A program made the translations under genes and the position numbers. Below, piece after piece: positions 33,830 to 45,534 of a DNA stretch of 64,000 bases. This DNA comes from Ursus arctos. Taxonomy: Eukaryota; Chordata; Mammalia; Carnivora; Ursidae. Positions within the stretch are counted from its first letter, which is position 1; every line of letters starts with the position of its first letter. The notes under the pieces were generated by a model that worked only from the letters and a program-made list of their open reading frames with translations, was not told where the DNA came from and made no database searches. The stretch is taken from the NCBI RefSeq assembly GCF_023065955.2, contig NW_026622786.1, forward strand, positions 43,386,938 to 43,450,937. The letters run 5' to 3'.

Positions 33830-35085
33830 CTTGTTGGCCATTAGCCAGTTGGTAAGAACTGGCCAGCCCATGTGAATGCATGATAAAAACTTGGAGATAT
33901 CTTTTCTCAAATATTCCAAGCAGCTGCACTGCCTTGAACTATTCTGTGAAACTTATCCACACAAGCTCTGAGAGAATGTCACTGTGCCCAAATAGAGCTG
34001 ATGAATTGCTTCAGGGAAAGCTTTCTCCTTCTTTGTTCCTCATTTTGGGCAAGTCTGAAGGGGCCTTTAACAGCTGAGACGTTTAGAATTTAATCCCCTC
34101 TGTGCTGCAAAAATATGCATCAGAAATGTGGCATTCCAGTTGCTTGCTCTTTAGAGTTGGAATATCATTTATCAGACTTATAGCAGAAATACCTATTTCA
34201 AAATAAAACCCACAGAGAATTCATGATTTAGGGAGAAAACAATTGCAAATATTTGTACCTAGCAAATTTGCAAGCTATATTAACGTTCATAGGTTTTTAT
34301 TCTTTCCACCACAGAATTAGTCTTTAACCTCGGCATAAAGTCTTTACTTTTTAATTTAGTCAGTTACTAGATTTTTTGTTTCTTTTTCATAAATGATTAA
34401 CAAAGGTATAAAGCTGTATTTTTCCATTTAAATAGTATTATTTAGTTACCAAAGTAGTTGCTTTCCAGGGTAAAACTGTATATATTTTTGTCCATATGCT
34501 GTCATTCATCTAATAATAAATATCTGTATTGATTGATTATTTATATCAGTGCTTAAACCCCTCACACATTGATGAGTGCCTACCCATTACATATTTGTGA
34601 CCTTATCAAATACAAATTCTTCTCTAATATAGAAAATTGTATCATCAATTTAATTCTACCTTGTGTCATTGGCCAAGCTCCTAGTGTGGTTCTCCCAAAA
34701 TACAATACAGCTTCTTCTCATTTGTATAAGGATGAATTAGCAAAGCTCAGAGTATACAGATAAAATCTTCATTTGTTTTGTTATCTATTGAGTCAACAAA
34801 CTGGATCCTGCTTATTAAACTACAGTGAACTCTGGGGAAAACATCACCCATTTGTTGGGAGGGAGGTGAGGAAAGGGAGGTAGTAACAGGGGGCCAGACC
34901 TAAATCTGTAGAGCCCATACTTAGGCAGCATAGCTGGTGACAGACTCATTGAGGTCATCAAGAAGGGGGTAGTGAATGTCAAACAAGGTCAACATAAGAG
35001 AATAAGGAGCATTTCAGAATCCACAAAGCTGCTGAAGAAAATGTGATGATCTAAAAGAAATACATTTTGGGAGTAGGCTTTGAGG
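33830..35085. other. No gene seen; AT-rich intron
   Basis: No named repeat recognised except the start of the following L2. Confidence 0.55.
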
Positions 35086-35087
35086 AG

Positions 35088-35330
35088 GGCAGAAGGAGTA
35101 CAGCTAGAGAGGCAGAAAGGGATCTGACTATGGACGGTCTTGTACTTCATGCCAAGGAGTCTGGACTTACACCCTAGAATCCAAAGAAGAGATCTAAGTG
35201 TGAGATAGACAGGATCAGATTTGATTTTGGGAAACTCACTCTGGACATGGTGTGGTCAATGAATGAGGAGGTGGGAAAGACCCTCTTGGGAAAGATAATG
35301 ACAAGAGCAACATGGACCACTTCATCAGGT
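35088..35330 (-). mobile_element. L2 relic
   Basis: Antisense L2: GGACGGTCTTGTACTTCATG, 'CCAAGGAGTCTGGACTTACA', GACAGGATCAGATTTGATTT and GGAAACTCACTCTGGACATG. Confidence 0.82.
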
Positions 35331-35489
35331 ATCACTAACAGATGTTCAATTCTCAATTTGAAAACTGCAATTGTTACTTTTGGTGACTGGCTTTTCTTCT
35401 CCTAGTAGGGCACTAGGATTAAAGTCCAGACATAGTATATATGTATAAACATTCATCATAGTCTTAATAGAAGATAATATTTAGTGAGT

Positions 35490-35648
35490 GTTATTAGTTG
35501 AAGAAATGCTTCTGTAATCCTCATTTTCCAGACAAAGAAAGAGAGATGTAGAGAGTTTGAGAGACTTGTCCAAGGTCACAGAGCAAGAAAATAATAAACA
35601 CGGGTATTTAACTCAGATATTCTGACTCCAAAGCCTGTGATCTTGTGT
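35490..35648 (-). mobile_element. MIR
   Basis: Antisense MIR: CTCATTTTCCAGACAAAG, 'GACTTGTCCAAGGTCACAGA' and GACTCCAAAGCCTGTGATC. Confidence 0.88.
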
Positions 35649-35649
35649 A

Positions 35650-37385
35650 TGAATTAACTAAGTTGTTAATTTTACTCATACCAAAGGGAACACTCTTAGG
35701 GGACTGGTTCAGAAATTTTAAAAACTGGTACTAACCCTAAGTAGATTTTGTAATACGTTTTGTCAATAAACAAAATAATTCATATGGAAAATTAAGTGGC
35801 TGATCTGAAGCACGATAATTATATTTACCTCAAAATCAGTAATTTGTGGGCAAATTTAATTCTGGCTTTATTCCCAGTACTAAAAAGACAACTTCAGGGT
35901 CCCATTGGTTAGCACTCAGGGAAAATAAAGCAATTATTCTTCTACTTCTGCTAGAGAGTATTAGGTCCCCTTTGTCAATCAATAGTATGGAGTCCTATTA
36001 CCGTAGTTTCCAGGAACCAACATGATCAAATGGACATGTCTTCCTTTCTTAGCACCACAATTCTGCAGTCCTTCTATTCAATGAAGATGCAGTGAAAACA
36101 GCATAATGCTGATGGTTTCATTAAAAAAAAAAAAAGTAGTACACAACCTTCAATATGGTGACCTGCTTTAAGAATTTGGAACCCATGTCAACATGTCACC
36201 ATCAACACAGGTACAGTCCATACTGAATTACAGATGCAACAAACAAAAACCAAGGCAAGAGAGTTCTCAGGGGCACCACGGTCATACATGATCCTGTGCA
36301 AAGTCCTAGGGAGAAATCACAGGTGGCCAAAATTTCTTCAGGGACTTTTTGCCCAATGGAGACTCCCTATCGTTGCAAACACTCTAGAGAAGTTCAAGTT
36401 CACATGAGCACTATCACACTGAACTTTCTAGCACTTATATTAAAACCATAATGAAAACTGTCAATGGATATTTTATATGCTACACATCTTTCTTATTTGA
36501 GGAGGGGACTTAGGTTTTCCTGTCCTGATTTGATTTTCAGACTGCTACAATATCAAATGAAAACAATCATGGCTACATTGACTGAGTTCGTTTCATTTTG
36601 AAAAATTATATAAAACCAGTTTATCTCATTTTGCCTTTCATCTTTATCATACTGCTTCAGCATATGTCCTTTCACGTGGCAGAAAGGAATCAAAATTCTT
36701 CAGAAACACAAGATAGAGCTGAAGATTGGTACTGAGTATGTAGAATGAAGGAGCCCAGAAAGCAAAGTCTCTCAGTGTGGCTGTGCAGATAGACACAGAG
36801 AAATTTAATCCAAAGGGCCAGTTCTCATGATTAAGAACATCAGAGATCGGGACAGATAGCCCTGAAGTTACTTCTTTTTTTCATTACATTCTTGAACTTA
36901 GGGGAACAAATATCTTCCAGTCTGCCTGTTGTTGTCTCTCTGTACCCCTGGCATTCTGTAGAGGGAAGAGAGGTGCTAACTAACCAGAGATGATGAAGAT
37001 ACTTAGGTAACCAGCCTGGGTGATTTTGTTTATTCTCTGCCACCTTACAGAACACTGGCCTTTGTCTGGTTTCTGCAAATACCTGCTTGGCATCTTTTAC
37101 TCTTACAGAGATGAGTTTGTCTCTTAGAATCCAATTCTTACTTTCAAGGTGTTCAGGACAAAGAAGTGGAATATAAGGATAAATTCTGGTGATCCTGGTG
37201 TCATTAGGGAGGGAGTCATCCCCACAGGCATCATGATAATGATGAAAATGACAACCATGAAGACGATGATGGGACCCTTTATTTTTCTGTGAATTGATGC
37301 GATGTTGATATCGTACAGCATATATCTTTGAACACCCTCTCAGACCTGTCACCCACATGATTCTCCCTATAACCAGTGAAGTAGG
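35650..37385. other. No gene seen
   Basis: An A-run at 36122-36135. The longest ORF of the window, 172 codons on the minus strand at 36840-37358, lies here but is not recognised and has no exon-like context. Confidence 0.5.
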
Positions 37386-37389
37386 AAGG

Positions 37390-37630
37390 GAAGTGTGGAT
37401 GCTTGGAGGTCTCCTGTCCCATCTGTCATTTCATCCCTCCCTATTTCAGGCTGGCATCTCAACATTCTCTAAAGTCCTTTTGCTACCCAGTTTCCCGTCA
37501 CTTTGTCCAGACTGCTTCTTACTGCACCTTGCTATTTTCTACCATTCTCATCTCTACAAGTGCAAATTTAACTCAGCTCAAAGGGCATTTCCTCCTTAAA
37601 GCCTGTAACCCTCTCTGGCTTCTAGGTGGC
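37390..37630 (+). mobile_element. L2 relic, upstream part
   Basis: CT-rich L2 3' text: CTCTAAAGTCCTTTTGCTAC, 'CTCAAAGGGCATTTCCTCC' and TTAAAGCC. The L2 tail at 37935-38060 probably belongs to the same insertion. Confidence 0.55.
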
Positions 37631-37637
37631 CAATGAC

Positions 37638-37728
37638 AGTGAGGTGAGATGGGATGGATAGAGAAGGAAGATCAAGGAAAGAGGATAGGAGGAGGAGAAT
37701 GAAAAGGAGGGGCGGGAAGGGAAAGGTT
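37638..37728 (+). repeat. Purine-rich low-complexity tract
   Basis: GA-rich with very few pyrimidines, for example GAGGATAGGAGGAGGAGAAT. Confidence 0.8.
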
Positions 37729-37761
37729 CCCCTATAATTTTTGTTTGTAATAATTCATTAA

Positions 37762-37930
37762 GGGGTGCCTGGGTGGCTCAGGTCAAGATCTCAGAGTCAT
37801 GAGATCAAGTCCTATGTTGGGGTCCATGCTGGGTGTGGAATCTGCTTAGGATTCTCTCTCTCCTTCTGTCCCTCCCTGCCCCACTCACTCTCTTTCTCTC
37901 TCTCTCTCTCAAAAAAAAAAAAAAAAAGAA
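37762..37930 (+). mobile_element. CAN SINE with internal deletion
   Basis: GGGGTGCCTGGGTGGCTCAG joins directly to GTCAAGATCTCAGAGTC, so the A-box side 'GTTAAGCGTCTG' block is deleted. Ends in TCTCTCTCTC and a 17-base A-run. Confidence 0.94.
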
Positions 37931-37934
37931 GAAA

Positions 37935-38065
37935 GAAAAGAATTCCTTGAGAACGTGAATAAAGTCTGAGAAACATCTCAGGCAGCATTAAGCACAACAT
38001 CTTGAATTTGGGAGATATTCAGTAAATATGTGTGGAAGAAATAAAAGAATGAAGGAGACAAGGAA
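37935..38065 (+). mobile_element. L2 3'-end tail
   Basis: AATTCCTTGAGAACGTGAAT, 'GAGATATTCAGTAAATATGT' and AAGAATGAAGG follow the L2 tail layout. Confidence 0.6.
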
Positions 38066-38069
38066 GGGT

Positions 38070-38460
38070 AGAGGATTAAAAATTATTCTCTTCTAAATTC
38101 AAGTGGTAAATTATCTGAAAAGTTTCAGATCGGATCATTAGGGGAATTACGTTTTCTATGAATCAAATCATTCTTTTTTCCTCTTAATTCACCTCACTTG
38201 GACATTTCTGTGTAGATTTGATGTGGGCATGGTGGGCGGTGGGGGGAAAGGGTTAGGATGGGGGAATATAAAGTGAAGTAAGAAGAATCTGAGTATTCTG
38301 AGAATTGATTTGAGGTTCCTGGTAGAACTTGCAGATCTGAATGGTAGTAAACCTGCTTAGAACAACATCCTTTATCCGATACATAATAAAAAGATTTGAC
38401 GAATTCACATTTTTTAGAAAACCAACTCTTGTCTGAGGATAACACTTAAAACATGAATCC
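38070..38460. other. No gene seen; includes a G-rich stretch
   Basis: 38229-38263 reads GGTGGGCGGTGGGGGGAAAG then GGTTAGG, a weak G-quadruplex candidate. Confidence 0.55.
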
Positions 38461-38461
38461 C

Positions 38462-38665
38462 GGGGCACCTGGGTGGCACAGTCATTAAGCGTCTGCCTTC
38501 GGCTCAGGGCGTGATCCCAGAGTTCTGGGATCGAGTCCCACATCAGGCTTCTCCGCTGGGAGCCTGCTTCTTCCTCTCCCACTCCCCTGCCTGTGTTCCC
38601 TCTCTCGCTGGCTGTCTCTGTCAAATAAATAAAAAAAAAAAAAAATCTTAAAAAAAAAAAAAAAC
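38462..38665 (+). mobile_element. CAN SINE of arctoid (bear/pinniped-like) type
   Basis: GGGGCACCTGGGTGGCACAG, GCTCAGGGCGTGATCCCAG, CTTCTCCGCTGGGAGCC, 'CCTCTCTCGCTGGCTGTC' and AAATAAATAAA. Target-site duplication ACATGAATCCC (38451-38461) and ACATTAATCCC (38666-38676). Confidence 0.96.
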
Positions 38666-38859
38666 ACATTAATCCCACACCAGGGAATGAGAAGTGGGTA
38701 ACAAAAGGATACCCTGTCCTAGTAATAAGGACAATGGCACATTTTCTGAGGGGAGGGACTCGCAACAGTCTGCTGTGTGCTCAGCAAGGGCTTTACAGGG
38801 ATGAAACGGATTCTCACCAGCAGCCTATCTGCAGACTCAGGGTGGTCAAGTAACACTAA

Positions 38860-39065
38860 GTAAGTCAATGTATGTCACCTTGGGCATGTTGCTCTTAACC
38901 TCTTTGTGCCTCCGTGCCAATTTCTTACTTGAAATTGGAGAAACAGTAGTACCTACCTAATATGATCGCTAACAGTTTAAATGATTTACTACATATGAAG
39001 AACCCCAAAAGCACTGCCTGGCAAAGGGAAAGTGCTCAGTAAATGTTACCTCTTCTTAACAGTTA
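38860..39065 (+). mobile_element. MIR
   Basis: CACCTTGGGCATGTTGC, 'CTCTTTGTGCCTCCGTGCC', AGTAGTACCTACCTAATATG and 'CACTGCCTGGCAAAGGGAAA', GTGCTCAGTAAATGTTACC. Confidence 0.88.
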
Positions 39066-39069
39066 TTTC

Positions 39070-40475
39070 ATCAACTCTGAGATACCATCAATTGTTATCG
39101 TTAGATACATGGTTACTCTAAATACAGTAGGAAAGAAAAGCAAGATGGGGAGTCTAATAATAGACCTCTGCAAAAAGCTAAGACGCCAAAATGCTATTTC
39201 CTTAAAGTTCGAATATCCCAGAAATAAAGCTGCCATTCAGAATGGCACAGCAAGAGAAGAGAAAGGAAAAATAATCTCCCCTGAGAATTCGAACCACAAG
39301 CAGGTACTCATGCAGGTTTTTGATACAAGTTCACACTACCGGTGTGATTCAAGAAAAATCTCAGTAAATAATTCAATTTAAAGTGGTCTCAGGTTGGCAG
39401 TATCCCCAGGTGACCATTTGAAACAACGCAAATCCTATCTGGGAGAATTTAACTTCGTTGCAGGCTGGTAGTGACTGCAAGGTAGTATTGAGAATACAGG
39501 CAGCTCACTCTCAGACGTGTGGAAAAAACATAGTAAAATCAATGAAGTCTGGTGGTATCAAAGTCATCGTCATCACTATGATCATCATCATCATCATTCT
39601 AGAGAACAAAGAGAATCGGGAATGGGACCTGGATTATTCTAAACACCTATCCCTTACCCTGTGTTTTAAAGGAGCCTTAACCACAAGTCCACAAAGAAAG
39701 AATAACAATGAGCCCTGAAGTTGCTTGGAACATTGGAATTCACCAACATAGAAGCCTTTTCGGTTTTTTTTCTTCTTTTTGAAATTGCACAAGTTAAAAA
39801 ATATTTTTTTTAAAGCCTTCTTTTTTTGAACATATTTCGATGACCCTGGGCACGTATGCATGTCATACTGCATCTCCATGCACAGATGTCAACTGTGGCA
39901 CCTCCCGGCATCTCTCTAAGGAATAGACACTGTCCTCTTGTAGGTCAAAGCAGAGCCCTGGCAGAGGAACACACATATTCAAAAGTCTTTGCTGAACACA
40001 AGTAGAGTTTTGCCAGAGCACAGGTCTCATGGTAATAATAAATTGTACTGTGCCAAGAACACTTGAATTTCTAAGTAAGACAGTTTTCCTATCGATTCTG
40101 GGTTTAATATTGCATTGGCAGTAATTTGAATCGCTCATGCAACATAAAGCATATTAGTTTATTACTTATAGTCTCCTGTGCTAGAATAGCAAAGGCAGAA
40201 AGATCTCCACTGTTAAGCAGAAGCCTGGAAATACACACACGATGTCTGTTATCAGTGAGTCTTTGATCTATATTATTATCATACACAGATCAGTCAATGC
40301 CATATTTCCAACAGCACACAAGCCTTCTCTATTTAGATGTCCCAGAGGCAACTCAAATTTAATAGCCCAAATCCAAACTGATGATATCCTCCCTCCCCAA
40401 TCCACTCTTCCTCATCTACCCTGTCCTTCTAAAAAGCTACCACTAAAGTTACTTTAGAGCCCCAGTAACTAAAAG
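39070..40475. other. No gene seen
   Basis: (CATCAT)n at 39583-39598 and T/A-rich runs at 39763-39825. No named repeat recognised. Confidence 0.55.
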
Positions 40476-40477
40476 CT

Positions 40478-40645
40478 CACCCTACTTAGCTATATGACTT
40501 TGAGCATCTTAATTTTCTTTGTCCATGTTCCTCATCTGTAAAATCTTCAAGTCATTGTGAAAATAAATAATGAGATAATGCGTAAAGGACCTAGCTTAGT
40601 GCCCAGCACATAGCAGGCAATCAATGAGCATTAATTTCCTTAGTT
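40478..40645 (+). mobile_element. MIR
   Basis: GCTATATGACTTTGAGCATC, 'TTCCTCATCTGTAAAATC', GCACATAGCAGGCAATCAAT. Confidence 0.85.
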
Positions 40646-40649
40646 TCTC

Positions 40650-40960
40650 CACTTATTAGATCCCCTGCCCAAGTTACTCTGCCTTCCAGGAATGTCTTCT
40701 TCTTTCCTTTCTCTGTGAGGAAAACTGATAGTTATTCTTCAATACTAAATCTAAGCATCATCTCCTGTGAAATGGTCCTGACCCTCCAGGAAGATTTAAG
40801 AGCACTTTGTTCTGAAGCATGTTTCAGATCATATGGTAATTATTTGATTGCCCATCCCCCTCCATCATTCAACCAAATTCAGAAAACACATGCCCCCCCC
40901 CCCCCGCATTCTCCGCAGACATTGCTAATCAACCCCAGCACCATTTCCCCCTGAGTTAGG
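40650..40960 (+). mobile_element. L2 relic
   Basis: L2 3' text: TTCCAGGAATGTCTTCTTC, 'AAATCTAAGCATCATCTCCT', GTGAAATGGTCCTGACCC. A poly-C run lies near its end at 40893-40905. Confidence 0.62.
40893..40905 (+). repeat. Poly-C run
   Basis: Thirteen C in a row between ATG and GCATT. Confidence 0.92.
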
Positions 40961-41084
40961 ATGCAACTTCAGAATCCTATCAACACAGTGTTCCAGGCAG
41001 TAGTGGTCTTCATCAATTCGACCTCGTATATTTACCTCTGTAGCACAAGACAAGTAGCAGCTTGAGGCCAGAACTATGCCTTGA

Positions 41085-41200
41085 TAAGTCCGTAACCAAG
41101 GTGACCACAGGTAAGGCTGTTATCCTCTCTGGGCCTTGATTTCTTCATCTGTAAGATGGAATGTCTTTAGGATCCTAGATGACTCACGAAGGATCCAATC
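41085..41200 (+). mobile_element. MIR fragment
   Basis: GGCTGTTATCCTCTCTGGGC, 'CTTGATTTCTTCATCTGTAA' and GATGGAATGTC. Confidence 0.65.
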
Positions 41201-41326
41201 CCTCATGTCTAATGACAATGTAATGAGGACCCAGGGACCCTGACTGGCCAGAGCTTGTGTCACTATGAGTGAGGCTTACAGCATGGCTGTGTACATGGCC
41301 CCACGCTTGGTCAAGGCCCATTTCTT

Positions 41327-41527
41327 TTTTTTTTTTTTTTAATTATTATTTATTTATTTGACAGAGACAGAGACAGCCAGCGAGAGAGGGAACACAAGCA
41401 GGGGGAGTGGGAGAGGAAGAAGCAGGCTCCTAGCGGAGGAGCCTGATGTGGGGCTCGATCCCACAACGCTGGGATCACGCCCTGAGCCGAAGGCAGACGC
41501 TTAACGACTGCGCCACCCAGGCGCCCA
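41327..41527 (-). mobile_element. Young CAN SINE of arctoid type
   Basis: Antisense full-length copy: TTATTTATTTATTTGACAG, 'CCAGCGAGAGAGGGAACAC', CTGATGTGGGGCTCGATCCC, 'GGGATCACGCCCTGAGCC' and CGCCACCCAGGCGCCC. Flanked by a perfect duplication TTGGTCAAGGCCCATTTCTT (41307-41326 and 41528-41547). Confidence 0.98.
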
Positions 41528-41547
41528 TTGGTCAAGGCCCATTTCTT

Positions 41548-42385
41548 ATCATAGAGTTAGGCATGCCTTCAGAGACGCGCAAATTGAACCCCGTGTCTAT
41601 GTAATTGAAATAGAAATGGGGTGAGAATTTGTGATCTTTCAACTTGGTAGATAGCAGCTGCCACTTACCAAAGCCTACCTGATTGCAGCTATTTTGCACC
41701 TGCTGAGAAAAAGTTTGCAGCAAAAGAGATTATTTCCTTTTTAACCCTTATCTGAACAGAAGCTTCCATATTTTTTCACCCAGTTGTATCGAATAGAATC
41801 AGGTTCGGTCTCTCATACATATACAGGCGGAAGGGTTAACACACCTGGTCACAGCACCCCCACTAAGCCCCGGCACTCCCAACAGGAGTTTTAAAACTGG
41901 GAGTTCAGTTTGTTGAAAATCTGAAATCAAAGCAAGGAGAGTATGAAAATTTTCATTTCTGTGCATATTTCTTAAAATAAGAAAATGTCTGTTTTTGTAT
42001 CTTATACGTGGCTGCATAAAGATGAAGATTTCTCTGGAGATTATTTGTTCGTTCTACAAGTCAAACATTCAGATTTGTTCAGTAAACATTATCATAAAAA
42101 ATATTCCCAAAGGTAGTCCCAAGGGAAGACTTACCAATAAATACATGTGAAGAAACAAAGGCCATTCCTCAAAATTTAGAAACATTCAGTTGACAGGAGT
42201 TAACTTGTGCGAGGTCTTAATATTTTAACTAAAATCTCAGCTCCGGTACCCAAGATCCAGCCCAGGTGGGTATTCTTTCGCCAGAATTAAGTCCCAAGGA
42301 TTGAACTTGCACAACCACTACAGGGCTTGGCCCACGGTACACTGAATGTCCCCTGCATATCTCTGTGCATTGTTGCGATGGCTGG
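41548..42385. other. No gene seen
   Basis: Intronic sequence without a recognised element. Confidence 0.55.
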
Positions 42386-42389
42386 CTTA

Positions 42390-42465
42390 ATATCTCTTTC
42401 CCTGCTAGGCCGTGAGTTCTTGAAAAGCAGAAGCTCTATCTGTCTTGTTCCCTAACGCTTCCCCA
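42390..42465 (+). mobile_element. L2 tail fragment
   Basis: CCTGCTAGGCCGTGAGTTCT, 'CAGAAGCTCTATCTGTCTTG' resemble the L2 3' end. Confidence 0.5.
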
Positions 42466-42469
42466 TTGG

Positions 42470-43680
42470 CAAAAGCAGCCAAGCCAGACGTCTTGTGGAC
42501 ACAAACCTTGAAAACACATGAATAATCTGTGAACAGTCCTAAAAGGCCAAGTGAGGGCGGCATGGTTCACCGCCTTGAACCATGTGTCTATGGGCCTGCC
42601 CAGCCACAAGGGCAAGGCCACCTCCGTAGTCTAGTCTATTCTCAAGCGCCTAACCACCAATTCATAAGGCGATGCTGAGGAAACACACATTGCCTGTTCA
42701 CTTAACAATATTTACCAAATTTGTTTGGTAATTTCCCAAAGCGCAAAGATTGGCCCATAATCTTAGCACATTGTGATATCTCCTTGCATTTTGTTACTTT
42801 TAGGCAGTATTTTGAAAATCAGGTTTTGCTTCTGATTTTAACAAAGGCTTTTCTTCCTGAGCAAAAGAGATGAGCAGTTCAGCAAGATAGGGCAGCTTTT
42901 ATCTGCAAAAAATCTGCCTTTCAGCAGAGCAGACAATATGAGCAAAACGGAGGGAAACACATTAAATATTTCCTATATGTGAATTGTGATTCTCTTCTCC
43001 CGTGGGATGTGCAAGTGGCAAGATAGTTTATTCCCGTGTGGCTCTGATAGCAGGTCCTGAATACTCTGAATATATCACTTTTATTGCCTTTTATATTGAA
43101 TTACTGTGAAAGAAAAAATACTTTTGTGAGAATTCAAAATCAAAATACTTTAGGAGCTTTTAGAATCCACCTCCAGGACATAAAGAAAAGCTTAAGAAAA
43201 CAAATATTTCAGTTCTGCTAAGGGATACTAGATACCACTCCCACTGAGCGAGGGCCCCTTCACAGAAAGGGAGACGTTATCAAATATTTATGCTGACTTT
43301 CAGGGAAAATGGTAAGTGTTCTATTTGGGGTTCAGGTACTCTCAGTCCTGTCCCTGCTGCTTTAGAACTTGCCACGTAATGGGACAAAATTTGCCCCAGG
43401 GAGCTCTGACCTATAACATTTCGGCCCTGCTTGTTCCTTCTGAAACCTGGCTTAAGATGCCTCCTAACAGCGTTTTTCACTAGAAATCTCAACTCTCCAT
43501 GATCCATTCATCGTAAAGGTTCTTGTTCAAGATACACCATTTCTTATTTTTTCAGATACATTTTTGGTAGATTTCCTCTTTTTTCCATGCAATCAAGAAC
43601 TCCACAAACCAAAATAAGTTGTTTCCATCACTTTCATTCCAAGCTTGTCATTTTCTATTTAGGTGAGAGAAGGTTGTCTG
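42470..43680. other. No gene seen; unique block with an inverted repeat
   Basis: No named repeat. An 8-bp inverted repeat TTACCAAA/TTTGGTAA (42712-42719 and 42724-42731) with a 4-base loop lies in the AT-rich stretch 42660-43100. Confidence 0.5.
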
Positions 43681-43684
43681 TAGG

Positions 43685-44235
43685 CTGTAGGGTAAGATAA
43701 AGTCCAAGTGGCTCAGCATGAGATAAAAATCCCTTTATGATCTGACCTCTATTTGTCCAGCTGAGCCCTCAGCCTCCCCAAGTTCATACTTCATACTTTA
43801 GCTAGAGTGAGCATCTCATGGTTTTTGGAAGATTCCATGCTTTTTTGATGGCTTCATACATGGTATAGTTCCTTCTACCTAAAATTTCAGTTCACTGGGG
43901 ACGCCTGGGTGGCTGAGTCGGTTAAACCTCTGCCTTAGGCTCAGGTCATGATCTCAAGGTCCTGGGATCCAGTCCTGCATCGGGCTCCCTGCTCAGCAGG
44001 GAGTCTGCTTCTGCTTCTCCCTCTCACTCTCCCTCTGTACACACACAAGCTCTCTCTCTCTCTCTCTCTCAAATAAACAGAATCTTCAAAAAATAAAAAT
44101 AAAATTTCAGTTCAGAAAAATTAAAAAAAAAATCTGTCTTTAGACACCAAAAAAAAACTTCACCTCCTCTCGGACATTTCCCCTAGCCTTTCTATTATCT
44201 TATCAGGAAATTAGTCCCTAAATTCTTGGGGAGTT
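43685..44235 (+). mobile_element. L2 relic split by a SINE
   Basis: L2 text before (CCCTTTATGATCTGACCTC, 'CATACTTTAGCTAGAGTGAG') and after (CACCTCCTCTCGGACATTTC) the SINE at 43895-44100. Confidence 0.6.
43895..44100 (+). mobile_element. CAN SINE
   Basis: GGGGACGCCTGGGTGGCTGA, AGGCTCAGGTCATGATCTC, 'CTCCCTGCTCAGCAGGGAGT' and (TC)n then AAATAAACAGAATC. Perfect duplication AAAATTTCAGTTCA (43881-43894 and 44101-44114). Confidence 0.97.
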
Positions 44236-44245
44236 CATAGTCAGA

Positions 44246-44262
44246 GAATAGATGGATGGATG
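44246..44262 (+). repeat. (GATG)n short simple repeat
   Basis: Four GATG units before GAAAGATAG. Confidence 0.8.
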
Positions 44263-44359
44263 GAAAGATAGAACAAACAAAGTTAAATACAAAACAATTT
44301 TTATATACATAAAATTTGTATCGACACAGTCATGTTATAATTGTAGTACCACTAATTCA

Positions 44360-44582
44360 GTACCTACTAGCACTTGGAATTATACTGGGCCCTTTGCACA
44401 CACTTCCTCTAACATTAACAACTGCAATGCATGTTAATACTTTTATTCCCTGTTTCATAGTTGAAGAAACTTTTGGCCAAAGGGGATAAATGACGTGCCC
44501 AGGATAATAGCTAAAAAGTCATAATTAACGTCAAGATGCAAACCAGACTGTCCAAGAAGCTAGTGATCTTTGCATTATGCCT
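44360..44582 (-). mobile_element. MIR
   Basis: Antisense MIR: CTAACATTAACAACTGC, 'TATTCCCTGTTTCATAGTTG', GATAAATGACGTGCCCAGG, GACTGTCCAAGAAGC. Confidence 0.7.
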
Positions 44583-44609
44583 CAAGAATATCTTATCTCA
44601 TGGTCCTGT

Positions 44610-44752
44610 AATTATTTAGTTATATACCTGTCTACTCCATTAGATTACAATGCCTTGGAGGAAAGAACTACATTTTGGACCCTCGTCCTGAACTCACTGT
44701 CTGGCACATATTAGGTGCTAAGAAATGGTGAATTGATAAATTAAATGAATAT
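44610..44752 (+). mobile_element. L2 3'-end tail
   Basis: CCATTAGATTACAATGCC, 'TTGGAGGAAAGAACTAC', CTGTCTGGCACATATTAGGT and AATTGATAAATTAAATGAAT. Confidence 0.8.
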
Positions 44753-44879
44753 AATAATTTGCCTCTGTGCTTTTCAGGTGAAAAATATTTATTATAAGTG
44801 GAAATCAAGATGCTTATGTATCTCTTGATGTTTTGTTTTAATCATTTTCAAGAGGCAATGGTAGTCAAAAGAAAAGATG

Positions 44880-45008
44880 ATTTGGAGATAGAGAGACTAT
44901 GGTCTACTCTCATCTCCACACTGAACGGATTAGTGCCTATCTACAGATTTCTAAACTGTAAAATGGATATTATAAGAGCCCCTTTTTCACAGATTTATAG
45001 GGTTTAAC
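44880..45008 (+). mobile_element. MIR fragment
   Basis: Weak MIR core: 'TTTCTAAACTGTAAAATGG' then ATATTATAAGAGCCCC. Confidence 0.5.
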
Positions 45009-45307
45009 TCTGATAAAGCTTATAAAAAGCCCTATCTTCATAAACACCAAAGTTCCATACAAATGTTGACTAATGCTGATCATCAACTACAGAAGATAAT
45101 TTTCCTCAAAGAATATTTGTTTTAAAATATTACTTGTGTAACAAGAAAAATGAGGGCTAAAGAGATTTAATATTTTCTACAAATCAATACACATTTACTG
45201 AGCGTCAACACCATGCTTGTATGGGGTCTGAGTTCAGTCTGTTCTCCTAAAAGAAATTTGATGGTGGCAGAAAAGAAGGAGAAAACTAAAATAACTTGAT
45301 ATCTTTC

Positions 45308-45412
45308 TCATTAAGATTGAAATTCTACAAGGGCAAGAACTGTGTTTTTGTTGCCAATATTATATTTGGTATACAGGTGGTGCTCAATGAACATTTGTTG
45401 CATATACACTCA
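45308..45412 (+). mobile_element. L2 3'-end tail
   Basis: TTGAAATTCTACAAGGGCAA, 'GAACTGTGTTTTTGTTGCC' and GTGGTGCTCAATGAACATTT. Confidence 0.75.
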
Positions 45413-45534
45413 GGGTTCTCTGTTTAGTAAAATACCATCATGGATAAAGGTTTCTAAGATAAGGCATGGTCTGGAAATGGAGGGTAAAAGCAAAGAGAAA
45501 AATCAATTTTCTATATAGAAAGCAACAGGAATTT

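Noticed and set aside
36840..37358. Longest ORF, 172 codons on the minus strand
   Set aside because: No recognisable domain, His/Asp-rich part comes from ATG/ATC-type low complexity, no exon-like context. A chance ORF is the simplest reading.
38253..38765. 170-codon minus ORF
   Set aside because: It runs through the antisense of the SINE at 38462-38665, including the poly-A-derived Phe run.
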